Source of the DNA: Antiaris toxicaria
Lineage: Eukaryota > Streptophyta > Magnoliopsida > Rosales > Moraceae
DNA: 64,000 nucleotides
Reading direction: 5' to 3'
NCBI GenBank assembly: GCA_035233585.1
Contig: CP141154.1
Span: 87,424,501-87,488,500 of the forward strand
Shown: in pieces, positions 34,804 to 47,865 of the stretch
Position numbering within the stretch: position 1 is the first letter of the stretch
How the letters are laid out: every line of letters starts with the position of its first letter
Notes under the pieces: generated by a model
The model's input: only the letters and a program-made list of their open reading frames with translations
What the model was told of the DNA's origin: nothing
Database searches by the model: none
Translations under genes and position numbers: made by a program

Positions 34804-36103
34804 CACAAAACGGTTGTGTTTCATATTTTTGTTCTCATGGATAATTTTCTACAACTCCAATCCAATCTCAAATAAAATCATGGCAACTTTATTTGGAGTT
34901 CGAATAATTGTGTACTCTATTATCCAAAACAAAATCTGAATCCAACCGGAGAGAATCTTATCTACCATCCTAATCCTGTGTCATCACCATCCATGCATAA
35001 TAAACCAGCCAATAGCATACACAATTCAATTTGCCAAACGTTAAGGAATTATGTGGAGCTAGTAGAGGGACTGATTGGACATATATAATCGGGCTCCCAC
35101 AAATCCATATGATCATCATTCTTTTACCGAACAACTCAATCATATGATCACTAGTTTCAGAGTCACACCACTATAAACCTGAAACTGAACTCCTAATTAT
35201 ATACCGTATTACGTAAGCCTGTGACAAGCTATCGTCCAATGACCTTGTCATATATGCAGAACCCTCATATGATATCCATGACCAACCTTAGGCCAAAGTC
35301 CGTTTAATCCTACTGATCAGGCTATCTTAAAGTTCCATTATACTACCAAATAAAGAAAATGATTATTCACCATATGTGAATAAGAAGTCATCCGCCCAGC
35401 AGACGACCCAAGGACTTGTCCATTTTCACATTCAGTATAATGCCTTTAAGAGGATATCCTTAACTCCTCATTAGAGCTATGATTCCAATATCTGTAAACG
35501 AACCCTTCATCGTATACAAGTCATGCACCCAACGAACCGGTCTATAAGCTTACTACCTTTGAGACGCTTTAGCCATTGGAACATCAAAGTACACAAGTCA
35601 TATACATGAAGCTGTCCTTTTACTCAGGATTAAGGTTACTGCATAATGAACGTCAAAAGCAGATCGATCCACTCAAAGCGGACTTCGTAGATCAATCACG
35701 CTTTAGTCCCGGTCTAATATGTCACCACCAAGCAACATATCTATGTCTCTACTTGGGAGTCCAGCTCCAGACAGTCAAGACAAACCGTCCCCTCCAAGGC
35801 TTTAGACAACATAATAGTCTTAACATGAGTTAGATACTCGGTCTAACCCCATAGACTACAGACCATAGTTTAGACCCCTAACTTTAGAACATTGTCTTCT
35901 CGCATACAAAAATCCATTGCATGCAACGTTCTAACAGTTTAACACAAGCAGTCAGGGAGCCATATTTGCTTAAATTTACTTTAACATGTAAATAGGACGA
36001 GAACAGATAGCAATGTAATGAATAACCTCTACATATAATCTTATTATCCAGTTCAAAATAAATACATAAAAAATGTCTCTAATGCTTAGGGCATTTCCTA
36101 ACA

Positions 36104-36671
36104 CCTTAAGACAAGACTCACATTGAGGAAGACATGCCTCCTCTAGAGATTCTAAAGGATTGTCCTTCACCAACCTTTGAATCCTATCTTGATTAATATG
36201 ACCAAGTCTTAAATGCCAAAGATATGCCTTGTTAGAGTGAGAAACTTTCAACCTTTTAGAGTTATCAATTAGTTTGGTGTCAAGCAGTGAGTGCATCTTT
36301 AGTTTGATTAAATATAGGTTTCCATCCATCCATCCAGAACAGACAAAAGACTTATTTTTATGAATATCAACTCTTTTACTAAAAGAAACTGAATAAGAAT
36401 CCTTTATTAAATAAACTATAAATATAAGGTTCCTCCTAAAATTAAGAATATAAAAATAGTCTTTCAATAATATAAACCTAAATTTATCAAAATAAAGATA
36501 AACGTCTCCTACTGCCTTAGCCACCACCAAGCTACCGCCTCCAGTCTGCAACGAAAGGCTCCTATCATGTAGACTTCTCATTTCCACGAACCCCTGCATA
36601 GAAACACAAACATGATTAATGGCACCCAAATCAATGACCAAAGTATCTTTCGATTCTTCCACCAAACACAC
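36104..36671 (-). pseudogene. pol: Copia C protease and pre-integrase
   Basis: The protease motif reads VIDLGAINHVC: the family Ser after the catalytic Asp is Leu and the Thr is Ile, both explained by C-to-T change. The pre-integrase finger follows with HLRLGHINQDRIQRLVKD and PQCESC, then the frame meets the inserted LTR S1 at 36103. Confidence 0.88.
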
Positions 36672-37538
36672 TTCTAAATAAAGAAGTTCCTTATCTTCCT
36701 TGCCCTTGGCGACTAAAAATTCCTAGCAAGCCTTCTTGAAGTGACCTACCTTCTCACAGAGGAAGCACTTGGACTTTTTAGGGTTCTTAGGCTTCTTATT
36801 CTTCTTCTTCTTCCCATCTGAGATAGGAGGATTAGAAGAGCTAAAAGCCGCTTGCTTCTTATATGGCCTCTTCTTCTTCCGTGAGGGTTTGGAAGATTTC
36901 GCCAAATTGGCCTCACCTTTAGGTTAGATTGCATCCCCATCCCTGATTATCTACTCATAAGCTTGAAGTTACTTTATGACCTTGGTGAGTCCTAACTCCC
37001 TTGTCGTCAGATTATATGCGGCCTTAAACCTCACAAAATCCTTAGACAGAGTTTTAAACACCATTTCGATCTGGGTGTTGTAGTCTAGCTCAGCACTATT
37101 TTTGGCAGCTATAGCAAAGAATCCCATTAAAGTGATTATATGGTCCTTTACCGGAGGACCTGCCTTCTGCTTAGAGTTTATAATACTGGTGATAGTAGAC
37201 TATCGAGCTATTTTTTCTTGTCCTCCGAACATGTCCTCTCGATTTTCCATGATCTCCCTAGCAACTTGATAAGTCTCATGCTGCTTTTGTAAAGCACTCG
37301 TCATGCTAGCAAGTATGTAGCACCGAGCTATCTCATTGGATTCTCTCTAATGAGTATACGCAACCGGGACTTCCTCAAGTGATGTGTCAGGCTTGGGCTC
37401 AGGCGGGCATGATTCGTCCAGCACAAACTTGTGTTTCTCATAGCTGAGAACTATTAGTAGATTTCTCTTCCAGTCTTTGTAATTATCGCCATTAAGTTTA
37501 TTCTCAGTAAGTATTAAAATGAAGGGTGTCGGTGACAT
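36672..37538 (-). pseudogene. gag: Copia C gag (broken)
   Basis: The ATG at 37538-37536 starts MSPTPFILILTENK. Stops occur near 37347 (Trp position), near 37200, and around 36960 and 36926. The zinc knuckle is CFLCEKVGHFKKAC, with the Gly changed to Glu, and a stop follows the last Cys. The TTTTATTTCAG word lies upstream of the ATG as in the other copies. Confidence 0.88.
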
Positions 37539-39479
37539 TTTGAACTGAAATAAAATTATACTAGACATCATTACAAAGCCTAAGCAAATATAGAGATAAT
37601 TTAGCAAATAAAACGTACAAGTATGTTCTTACATGAAACTTGAAAAAACATATTGCATTGCAATGGTAATTCTCGGCACCTATTACCCCAAGCCACTGAA
37701 GGGTGGTCATGAGACAAATAACCAGAACATGGACCCCGTCCAATTAATATATGTTGCCTTAAATCCTCCAAGGTTAAGACATATATTAATAACAGCTTGT
37801 TTTGGCTACCAGTTTAGTTAACAGAGCTTCTAGGGAAGTTTAATAACTAAACAAGTCTTGAGTGTATAACCATTGTTTATGTAGCCCAATCCATGTCCTA
37901 CCAAGCCACTGAGGGGTGGTCATGAATAGAATCATGCCCGAACACGTTTTCCACATAAAAGATCCAACCTAGTATACCGGCGGTGGTAAACACCTACTGA
38001 GGGGTGTGGTCAGGGCAGAACTGACGCGAGGCTTTACCATGCTTTCACATATGGATCAACAATAGAGGCCGTGGGTTTTTTTTGAAACCCTTTCCTACTC
38101 AATATTTTGAAAAACATGTAAGTTTTGATAAATATGTATGATCAATATAGTTTGAGCGACATTCACCTATCCTATATAACATGTTATCAAATATGCATAC
38201 AATTCATCCATCAATACATATTCATGCATTCATGACATATCATAGAAAAAATAATTGATGGAAAAATAACCAAGCCATGGTTCTATCCTAGAATAAAGAA
38301 AATAAAGATTACAAAATTCTATCCAAAGCATTCGTTGGGTCTTGAATTTTGTTCCGTCTTCTTGTATCCATCTTCATGTAGTCTTTCCATTTATTTCTCA
38401 TCCCAAGAATCATTTAAAATTTAAATTCAAAAAATTTAATTTTCAAATTCAAATTTCAAATTTAAATTTCAAAAACAATTTAAATTTCATGTGTAATAAT
38501 ATGGAATTTCAAAAAATTTTTAATTACATATTTTTAAACATGATTTAAAATTAAATCTCAAATTTAAAAATCAAAATTTTTCGATTTTCGGCCCGTCGAC
38601 CCATGGGGCCCGAAGGCCCGCAACCATCATAGGCAGCCCCTAGCCCCCGGGCCAGCCCCAAGCCTGGTGCAGCCCTACCAGGGTTCATGCACGGATGGGC
38701 GCAGCAGCTGCCAAGCTACACTCCCGGGTAGGCACAACAGCCCGCCAGGCTACAGGTAGCGCCTATAACCATGGGCTGCAGGCGCAAGGCCTCGGCACGT
38801 GTGGGGACCATGGCCACCCCTATTTGCACACAAAGCCTATGGCCGTGGGTGGTCTAGGCCTAGACAATGGCTGTCACAACCCTATCCTACCCGAGGGCAG
38901 AGGCTACAGCCCCACCAAGGCTGGTGGCATGTCCCGAGGGGGTCCGTCCTTAATTTTCGTGCCATATTCCAATTTACCCATTAGGATCTCCAAAAATTAA
39001 TTTGAATCCTAATTAAATTGGAATTTTCCATACAAACAAAATTTCAATCTTTAAATTAAATTTAACTTTTGAGAAAAAATAAATTACGGTCTTTAAACTT
39101 AAATCTCCTCCAAGAATAATTACATAAAATTTCCTAAATCATTTCTGGTGTACAAAAATTCTGACCATAATAATTCTAAGAGACAAAATTAAAATCCATG
39201 GGAAAATTACCGTGATGATAAACTGCTCCCATGGTTACTTAAAAAATTCCTAGATACAATATTTATAAATTCTAAGAAACCATAACTGGCATAAACAAGC
39301 ATGCTTATAATAATTAAAAAAATTAAAATAACTACATACTACATACATAATACATGATAATAATATAAAGTAAACCTAGAACGCCACTCTCTAAATATCA
39401 AATCCATACATAAATAAAAGACTAGCTAATTGTCTAATTTATGTACATGGCATAGTCACGAGATGGCTCTGATACTAAT
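37539..39479 (-). other. Copia C leader with GC-rich island and primer site
   Basis: A leader of about 1.94 kb between primer site and gag. The GC-rich island is at 38590-38945. The primer-binding site is at 39465-39477, decayed to TAGTATCAGAGCC. No conserved protein. Confidence 0.85.
38590..38945 (-). other. GC-rich island in copia C leader
   Basis: Shares blocks with the islands of B, E and F, for example the GCCGTGGGTGG and CCCGAGGGCAG words. It is somewhat less GC-rich. Confidence 0.78.
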
Positions 39480-41914
39480 TGTAGGAAAAAAAATCGGTAA
39501 AAATGCATCAGAGCAGCGTAGTGGAATAAAAAAAAATTTTTCAAGATCGTTAAATATCTCATGATGTCATATACAATAAACTAATAACAATAAAACTGAT
39601 ACCTTAAAAGGATGTCAAACTGCAGGAGGAGAATGACAGGAGGGTTTCAACCAACTAGCTTTTTCTACTATTCTCCAATTCCCGGATGGCAGAGTGTGTG
39701 GGCACTTGGTTCCTCGATTGATATGCTAACACTGCTAGTCTCCTTCCGACCACCCAGATCTCTAAAGAACTTATTGTCACGATGAGTTATGCAACAATAA
39801 GTCTGCTCACCCGAAAGTTTGTGGTCTAAGAGAACTGGAGTGGTAGGACCCCTATTTATAAACTAGTATGAGGTGATCTCTTGAATTCAAATTGGATTAG
39901 GAGAAGATTTCTCCCTTATCCATTCACAAAATCCAAAATTTACATAGGCCAAAAAGAAGGGTAGATTCGGCCTACTCTAGGGATTTTGTAATCTAAATTT
40001 AAACAGGATTTTAACTTGAATTTTATCTCCTCATTTATCCATAAAAAACCAATTTCCCCTAGTAACAAAAACATGACTAGATTCGGCCATTAAAGTGTAA
40101 GGAGAATTAAAATCCAAATAGGATTTTCTAACTTGAATTTTATCTCACTTTTATCCATAAAAATTGAAAATCTCCTTTGGATTTATCCAATAATTTTCAT
40201 CCACTTTGGGGAGAGAAAGAATCAAAATTCAACTAGCGTTTTCTTGCTTGAATTTCCCTTGAATCTTATCCATAAAAACTGAAAATATCTAGGAGGATTT
40301 TCCTCAACAAATCTCGGCCACTTTAGGTTGGGATTGGGATTCAAAATTCTAGTAGGATTTAAACAAGATTTTCCTCTCCTTTATCCAGATCAAATTCGAA
40401 ATTCACCATGTGGATTTATCCACAAAGAATTCGAATTTACATGGATTATGATTCAAAATTTGAATTCAAATTTCAAAGTTCAAATTTCAAAATTCAAACT
40501 TCAAATTCAAAATTTAAATTTAAATTTTGAATTCAAATTTAAATTTCAAATTCAAATTTCAAATTCAAAATTTAAATTTCAAATTTCAAATTTCAAAATT
40601 TAAATTTCAAACTCCACAAAAAGTTGTATTTCAAATTTTGTTCTCATGGATAATTCTCTACAACTCCAATTTAATCTCAAATAAAATCGTGGCAACTTTA
40701 TTTGGAGTTTAAATAATTGTGCACTCTATTATCCAAAACAAAATCTGAATTTAACTGGAGGGAATCTTGTCCACCATCCTAATCCTATGTCAATACTATC
40801 CATGCAAAGTCAACTAGCCAATAAGCATACACAGATGAACTTGCCATTCGTTAAGGGATTATATGGAGCTAGTAGAAGGACCAATTGGATATATATAATC
40901 GGGCTCCCATGAATCTATATGATCATTATTTTGTGCCGAACAACTCAATTATATGATCACTAATTTCAGAGTCACACTACTATAAACTTGAATCTGAACT
41001 CCCAATTATATACCGTATTACGAAAGCTTATGACAAACTAATATCCAATGACCTTGTCATGTATGCAAAACCCTCATATGATATATATGATCAGTCTTAG
41101 GTCAAAGTCCATTCAATTCTACTGATCAGGCTATCTTAAAGTTCCATTATACTACCGAATAAGAAAATGATTATTCACCATGTGTGAATAAGAAGTCATC
41201 TGCCCAACAGACGACTCAAGGCCTTGTCCATTTTCACATCCAATATAATGCCTTTAAGAGGATACCCTTAACTCCTTGGAGTTATGATTCCAATATCTGT
41301 AAACAAACCCTCCATCATATACAAGTCATGCACCCAACGAATCGGTCTATAAGCTTACTACCTCTGAGATGCTTTAGCCATTGGAACATCAAAGTACGCA
41401 AGTCATATACATGAAGTAGTTCATTTACTCAGGATTAAGGTTATTGTATAATATATGTCAAAAGTAGATTGATCCACTCATAGCAGACTACGTAGATCAA
41501 TCACACTTTAATCTCAGTCTAATATGTCACCACCAAGCAATATATCTATGTCTCTACTTAGGAGTCTATGCTCCGGACTGTCAAGACAAACCGTCCCTAT
41601 CATGGCTTTAGACAACATAATAGTCTTAATATGAGTTAGATGCTCGGTCTAACCCTATAAACTACAGACCTTAATTTAGACCACTTACTTTAGAACATTG
41701 TCTTCTCACATACAAAAGTCTATTGTATGCAACGTTCTAACAGTTTTAACACAAGTAGTCAGTGAGCCATATTTGCTTACATTTACTTTAACATGTAAAT
41801 AGAATAAGGACAAATAGCAATGTAATGAATAACCTCTATATGTAATTTTATTATCCAGTTCAAAATAAATGTAATACATCAAAATGTCTTTCATGCTTAG
41901 GGCATTTCCTAACA
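39480..41914 (-). repeat. Copia C, 5' LTR
   Basis: A complete LTR of 2,435 bp. TATA box 39852-39860, AT tract 40448-40612. It belongs to a second subtype: between the AT tract and the TATA box it carries AACATGACTAGATTCGGCC, which E also has and A, B, F and S1 lack. Its right edge abuts pol sequence of copia D, so C inserted into D. Confidence 0.92.
40448..40612. repeat. AAATTTG-type tract in copia C 5' LTR
   Basis: About 165 bases of AAATTTC/AAATTC iterations. Confidence 0.9.
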
Positions 41915-43268
41915 TAAATGACTTTAAATCTCGAAGTAAAGTAGTGCTAAAGGAGTTATCAGGTAATAGAATTACTCCACAGGTTTCGGTCTTGGACGCA
42001 AGTCCGAATTCTAGTAAAAATCGTGTTCTAGTGAAATACCTACAAACGATCAACAAATGGACATCAAGACAGCATACTTGAGTGGCCATCTTGATGAAAT
42101 TATTTATATGGTATAACTTGAAGGGTGCCTGACAAAAGGCCAAGAAAGGAAAGTTTGCAAATTACTTAAATTCATTTATGGATTAAAGCAAGCATCTCAC
42201 TCATGGAACTAAAGATTTGATCAGGTGATCAAAACAATCAGTTTTGAACAGAACGTTAATGAATCTTGCATTTATAAACGTATAAAGGATAGTAAAGTGG
42301 TCTTTCTGGTACTCTATATCGATAATAAACTACTCATTAGCAATGATGTAAGGAACTTATCATTAGTCAAACTTTAATTGTCCCAACAGTTTAATATAAA
42401 GGACTTGGGAGAAGCGAATTATGTTCTAAGTATTCATCTCTTTAAAGTTCATAATAACAAAATGATACCGTTATCCCAGGCTTTATACATGGATAAGATA
42501 ATTAAAAAGTATACAATGCAAGGGTTAAAGAAAGATTCACAACCTTCTATTGCTGGTCTAACTCTTTCATTGGATGACTATCCTAAGACATCGGAAGAAA
42601 TAGAGTGTATGAGTAAGGTCCCTTACACATCTACTGTGAGTTGTCTTATGTATGCTATGCTTTGCACTTGCTTGGATATTCATTTTATGGTAGGTATAGT
42701 GAGTTGACATCAAGCAAATCCTAGAATCAAGCATTGACAAGTCGAGAAACATATACTTAAGTATCTTACGAAAATAAGGGATTATATATTGGTATATTGT
42801 GGAGGAGACCTAACACCCGTAGGATATATGGATTAGACTTCTAAACTTTTAAGGATTCGAGGACATCAACTTTAGAATCAATGTTCTTACTTGAAGGAGG
42901 TGCCATTATGTGGAGTGTAAAACATGGTTGCATAGTTGACTCTACGATAGAGGCTATGGTTGTAGCTAAGGTATCTAAAGAAGTGGTTTAGCTCTGCAAG
43001 CTCTTTAGAGACCTTCAAGTCATTTCGGGTGTTGACAAACTTATCACACTCTATTGTGATAATAGCGTAACAATTGCTAATACAAGGGAATCTTGACACT
43101 ACAAGAGAACCAAGCACATCAATTGTAGATACCATATAATTAGAGAGCACACTGAGGCAAGTCTAGTAGATGTATGTAAGGTCACATCTGAGAACAACAT
43201 TGTCGATCTCTTTATTAAGACTTTAGTGGCTAGAAGCTTTGAAAGGCATATAGAGGTAAATGGGAGAT
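41915..43268 (+). pseudogene. pol: Copia D pol fragment (RT and RNase H, heavily decayed)
   Basis: The fragment starts in the linker before RT. A deletion near 42055 joins it to RT at MDIKTAYLSGHLD. RT continues to about 42800 with SQQFNIKDLGEANYVLSIHL, but the catalytic YVDD has become YIDN (near 42318). RNase H (42800-43260) has many stops and TMEAEY is lost. This is the most degenerate copy in the window, in line with its being the outermost copia insertion in H. Its 5' half is not present left of copia C. Confidence 0.88.
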
Positions 43269-45433
43269 TATTAGGATGCTTTAAGCAGGAAATACATTTT
43301 TGATGTGTTTCAATTTATTTTGAACTGATTAATAATATATTAGAGGTTATTCATTACATTACTATATGTCTTCATCCTATTTATATGTTAAAGTAAATGT
43401 AAGCAAATACGGCTCACTGACTGCTTATTATTAAACTATTAGAATGTTGCATACAATAGTCTTTTGTATGTGAGAATACAACGTTTTGAAGTAAGCAGTT
43501 TAAATCTACAGTCTGTAGTCTATAAGGTTCGACCAAGCATCTAACTCATATTAAGACTATTATGTTATCTAAAGCCGACTGAGAGATGGTTTGTCTTAAT
43601 TGTCTCGAGCTTCGACTCTCGAGTAAAGACATAGATATGTTGTTTAATGGTGACGTATTAGACTTGGATCAAAGTGCAATTGATCTACATAATTCACTTG
43701 AGTGGATCAATTCACTTTTGATGTTCATTATGCAATAACCTTAATCCTACATAGCTGAATCACTTTATGTGTATGACTTGTGTACTTTGATATTCTAATA
43801 ACTAAAGCATCTTAGAGGTAGTAAACTTATAGATCGGTTCGTTTGGTATATGACTTGTATACGATGGAGGGTTTGTTTATAGATATTGGAATCATAACTC
43901 TAATGAGGAGTAAAGGTTATCCTCTTAAAGGCATTATACTAGATGTAAAATAGACAGGACCTTGGGTTGTTTGATGTGCAAATGACTTCTTATTCACAAA
44001 TGGTGAATAATTATTTTCTTATTCGAGAGTATAATAGATCTTTAAGATAGTGTGATTAGTATGTTGAATGGACTTTGATCTTAGGCTAATCATGGATATC
44101 ATAGAGGGTGTTATATATATGATTAGGTCATTGGATGATAGCTTATCATTAGCTTATGCAATACAGTATATAATTAAGAGTGCAGTTTCAGATTTATAGT
44201 GGTATGACTCTGAAACTAATAATTGTAATGGGTTTATTCGATATAGAATAATAGTTACATGATTTATTCGAGCTCATATTATATATGTCCAATCGATCCT
44301 TTTACTAGCTCAGCATAATTTCTTAACAGAGAGTAATTGATAGGAATGTTCTTTATTGCTTATATTCTTGCTTGTATTCTTGCATATTTTCTCTAAGTGT
44401 CAGAGACAAAATTGTAATTTTGTATTATTCAATAAATGAGACAAATATTTAATTAGGGTGAATGTTTATATTAGAAGATAAGATTTGAAATTTAAATTAA
44501 TTATATTTATCTTCAAAAGATGAAAATGAGATTAATTTGAATTTTGAAAATCTTGTTAAAATAAACATTTAAAATTTAAAAATTATCATATTTGAATTTG
44601 AATTGAACAAAATATTATCCTAGCATAAATAAAGGGGGCGGCTTTTTCTATAGGATTGGTAGACAAAATTTTCTCTTGATTTGAATTTGAATTTTGTTTT
44701 GGATAAGAGATTAAACAATTATTTGAATTTCAAATAAAGTTGTTATAATTGAAGTTATGGAAAATTATCCATAAAGAAAAAATTACATGATCTATGGAAT
44801 TTCAAATTTGAATCAAAATTTAAATCACAAAATTTAAAAGTGACTGAATTTGTTATATGGCATTCCATAGGGAGATAGTTGGTTTTTAAATAGGAAGGAT
44901 AGAGAAAAATCTTGTCTGAATCCTGTTTGAATTTTGAACATACCAAACCTAGGGTGGCCGAATATTAGAGGCTTCTTCCTGGGGAGAATTTGACCTTTAG
45001 GCGTTTGTGGAAAAGAAAAATCTTTTCTTGGTCCAATTCAAAATTATGAAAGCCACCTAATGCAAATTTATAAATAGGGTTTTTGAGACTCCTATTTTCT
45101 TTAGATCACAGACTCTCGGATGAACAAATTTATTATTATACATCTCGCTAATAATAATAAATTCTTAAATATCTAAGTGATAGGAAGGAGACAAGCCACA
45201 TTAGAATACTGATAGAGGAACTAAGTGCCCACATACTCTACCGTCTGAGAATTGGAGAATAGTAAAGAAGGTTTAGTTGAAGTCCCTTGGTCACATCTTC
45301 CAACGTTCCTCATGATTTCCTCAAAAGTTATAATGATTGTTGAATAATTTATTATATATGACAACAAGAGCTTTATTAACAATCTTGAAATTTTTTTAAA
45401 ATTCCAGTGCACATTCTTGCTATTTTTCCTACA
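43269..45433 (+). repeat. Copia D, 3' LTR
   Basis: About 2,165 bp, from TATTAGGATGC to CCTACA. It is strongly diverged, with an eroded AT tract around 44470-44610 and a TATA box at 45069-45077. A polypurine-like AAATGGGAGAT precedes it. The right flank is gypsy H gag. Confidence 0.87.
45069..45077 (+). promoter_or_regulatory. TATA box of copia D 3' LTR
   Basis: TATAAATAG followed by GG. Confidence 0.6.
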
Positions 45434-45481
45434 CAATCAAGGACAGTCAGGATTTGGCCAGCCACAATACAGGCAACCACA
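45434..45481 (+). pseudogene. gag: Gypsy H gag, left remnant
   Basis: Forty-eight bases between copia D and copia E. In one frame they read a Gln/Pro/Gly-rich stretch (GQSGFGQPQYRQ), and that frame continues at 60413 after the CCACA duplication. Such a stretch is usual near the gag C-terminus of gypsy elements. Confidence 0.65.
45477..45481. repeat. Target-site duplication of copia E, left
   Basis: CCACA, repeated exactly at 60413-60417. Confidence 0.92.
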
Positions 45482-47865
45482 TGTTAGGAAATGCCCTAAG
45501 CATTAAAGACATTTTGATATATTTATTTTGAATTGGATAATAAAATTATATATAGAGGTTATTCATTACATTGCTGTTTGTCCTTATTCTATTTAAATGT
45601 TAAAGTAAATATAAGCAAATATGGTTCACTAACTGCTTGTGTTAAAACTATTAGAACGTTGCATGTAATGGACTTTTGTATGCGAGAAGACAATATTTTA
45701 AAGTAAGCGGTCTAAACTAAGGTCTGTAGTCTATGGGGTTAGACCAAGCATCTAACTCATGTTAAGACTATTATGTTGTCTAAAGCCACGGTAGGGATGG
45801 TTTGTCTTGACTGTCTGGAGCATAGACTCCCAAGTAGAGACATAGATATGTTGCTTGGTGGTGACATATTAGACTGAGACCAAAGCGTGATTGATCTACG
45901 TAGTTTGCTATAAGTGGATCAATCTGCTTTTGACGTTTATTGTGCAATAACCTTAATCCTGAGTAAATGAACTACTTCATGTATATGACTTGTGTACTTT
46001 GATGTTCCAATGGCTAAAGCGTCTCAGAGGTAGTAAGCTTATAGATCGGTTCGTTGGGTGCATGACTTGTATACGATGAAGGGTTTGTTTACAAATATCG
46101 GAATCATAGCTCTAAGGAGTTAAGGGTATCCTCTTAAAGGCATTTTATTGGATGTGAAAATGGACAAGACCTTGGGTCGTCTACTGGGCGGATGACTTCT
46201 TATTCACATATGGTGAATAATCATTTTCTTATTCGATAGTATAATGGAACTTTAAGATAGCCTGATCAGTAGGATTAAACGGACTTTAACCTAAGGCTGA
46301 TCATGGATATCATATGAGGGTCCTGCTTATATGACAAGGTCATTGGACATTAGCTTGTCACAGGCTTTCGTAATATGGTATATAATTAGGAGTTCAATTT
46401 CAGGTTTATAGTGGTGTGACTCTTAAATTAGTGATCATATGACTGAGTTGTTTGGTAAAGAATGATGATCATATGGATTCACGGGAGTCCGATTATATAT
46501 GTCCAATTGGTCCCTATATTAGTTCCAAATAATTCCTTAATGATTGGCAAATTGATTTGTGTATGCTTATTGGCTAGTTGATTATGTATGGATGGTGTTG
46601 ACATAAGATTAGGATGGTGGACAACATTATCTCCCGTTGAATTCATAATTTGTTTTGGATAATATAGTACATAATTATTCGAACTCCAAATAAAGTTGTC
46701 ATGATTTTATTTGAGATTGAATTAGAGTTGTAGAAAATTATCCATGAGAACAAAATTTGAAATACAACTTTTTTTATGGATTTTGAAATTTGAATTTTGA
46801 AATTTGAATTTTGAATTTTGAATTTGAAATTTGAATTTGAAATTTAAATTTGAAATTTGAAATTTTAATTTTGAAATTTGAAATTCAAATTTTGAATCAC
46901 AATCCAAGTAGAATTCAAATTCTTTGTGGATAATTCCACAAGGTTAGAATTCGAATTTGAGTTGGATTATGGAGAGGAAAATCTTATTTGAATTCTACTT
47001 GAATTTTGAATCCAAATCCTAACAACTTACATGAAAATATTGAGGAATATCCTCATAGATTTTTTGGTTTTTGTATGGATAAGATTCAGGGAAATATTCA
47101 AGTTTCAATCCCAGTTGAATTTGGATTCTCTCCTTCTTGGAATTGGCTGAAATTTTTTAGTGAATCTCAAGGGAGATTTTCGATTTTAATTGGATGAGGA
47201 TGAGATAAAATTCAAGCTAGAAAATCCTATTTGGATTTTGATTCTCCTCATACTTTAATGATCGAATCTAGTCATGTTTTTGGCACAAAGGGGAATCGGT
47301 TTTTATAAGAGAATAAGGAGATAAAATTCAAGTTAAAATCCTATTTAAATTTGGATTGGATAATCTCAAAGGTGGACAAATTTTTTGGTTGGATAAGGCC
47401 ATGAAAAATTCAGATTTTATGAGTGGATAAGGGAGTAAATCTTCTCCTAATCCAATTCGAATTCATAGGATCACCTCATGCAAGTCTATAAATAAAGGTC
47501 CTGCCACTCCAGTTCTCTCAGACTACAGACTCTCAGGTGAGCAGGCTTATTGTTGCATAACTCACCGTGATAATAAGTTCTTTAGAGATCTGGGTGGTCG
47601 AAAGAAGACTAGCAGTGCTAGCATACCGATCAAGGTTCAGAGTGCCCACACACTTACCCATTCGGGAATTAAAGAATAGTAGAGAATGCTAATTGGTTGA
47701 AGTCCACCAATCATTCTCCTGTTGCAGATTGGTGTCCTTTGAGGTATGAGTTTGAATTGTTGTTAGTTTATTGTATATGACATCATGAGATATTTAACGA
47801 TTTTAAAAAAGTTTTATTGTTCCGCTGCGCCATTCTGATACGTTTTTACCGATTTATTTCCTACA
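45482..47865 (+). repeat. Copia E, 5' LTR
   Basis: 2,384 bp, TGTTAGGAAATGCCC to CCTACA. AT tract 46779-46897; TATA-like TATAAATAA at 47487-47495. Confidence 0.94.
46779..46897. repeat. AAATTTG-type tract in copia E 5' LTR
   Basis: About 120 bases of TTTGAAATTTGAATT iterations. Confidence 0.9.

Larger units (their letters stand above)
33671..36103 (-). repeat. Copia solo LTR S1 inside copia C
   Basis: A complete LTR of 2,433 bp without internal domain, flanked by near-identical 5-mers. It belongs to the same LTR subtype as A, B and F. The TATA box is at 34040-34048, the AT tract at 34648-34803 and the hairpin at 35884-35934. The terminal bases read TGTGGG instead of TGTAGG. It marks a former full element lost by LTR recombination. 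Confidence 0.92.
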
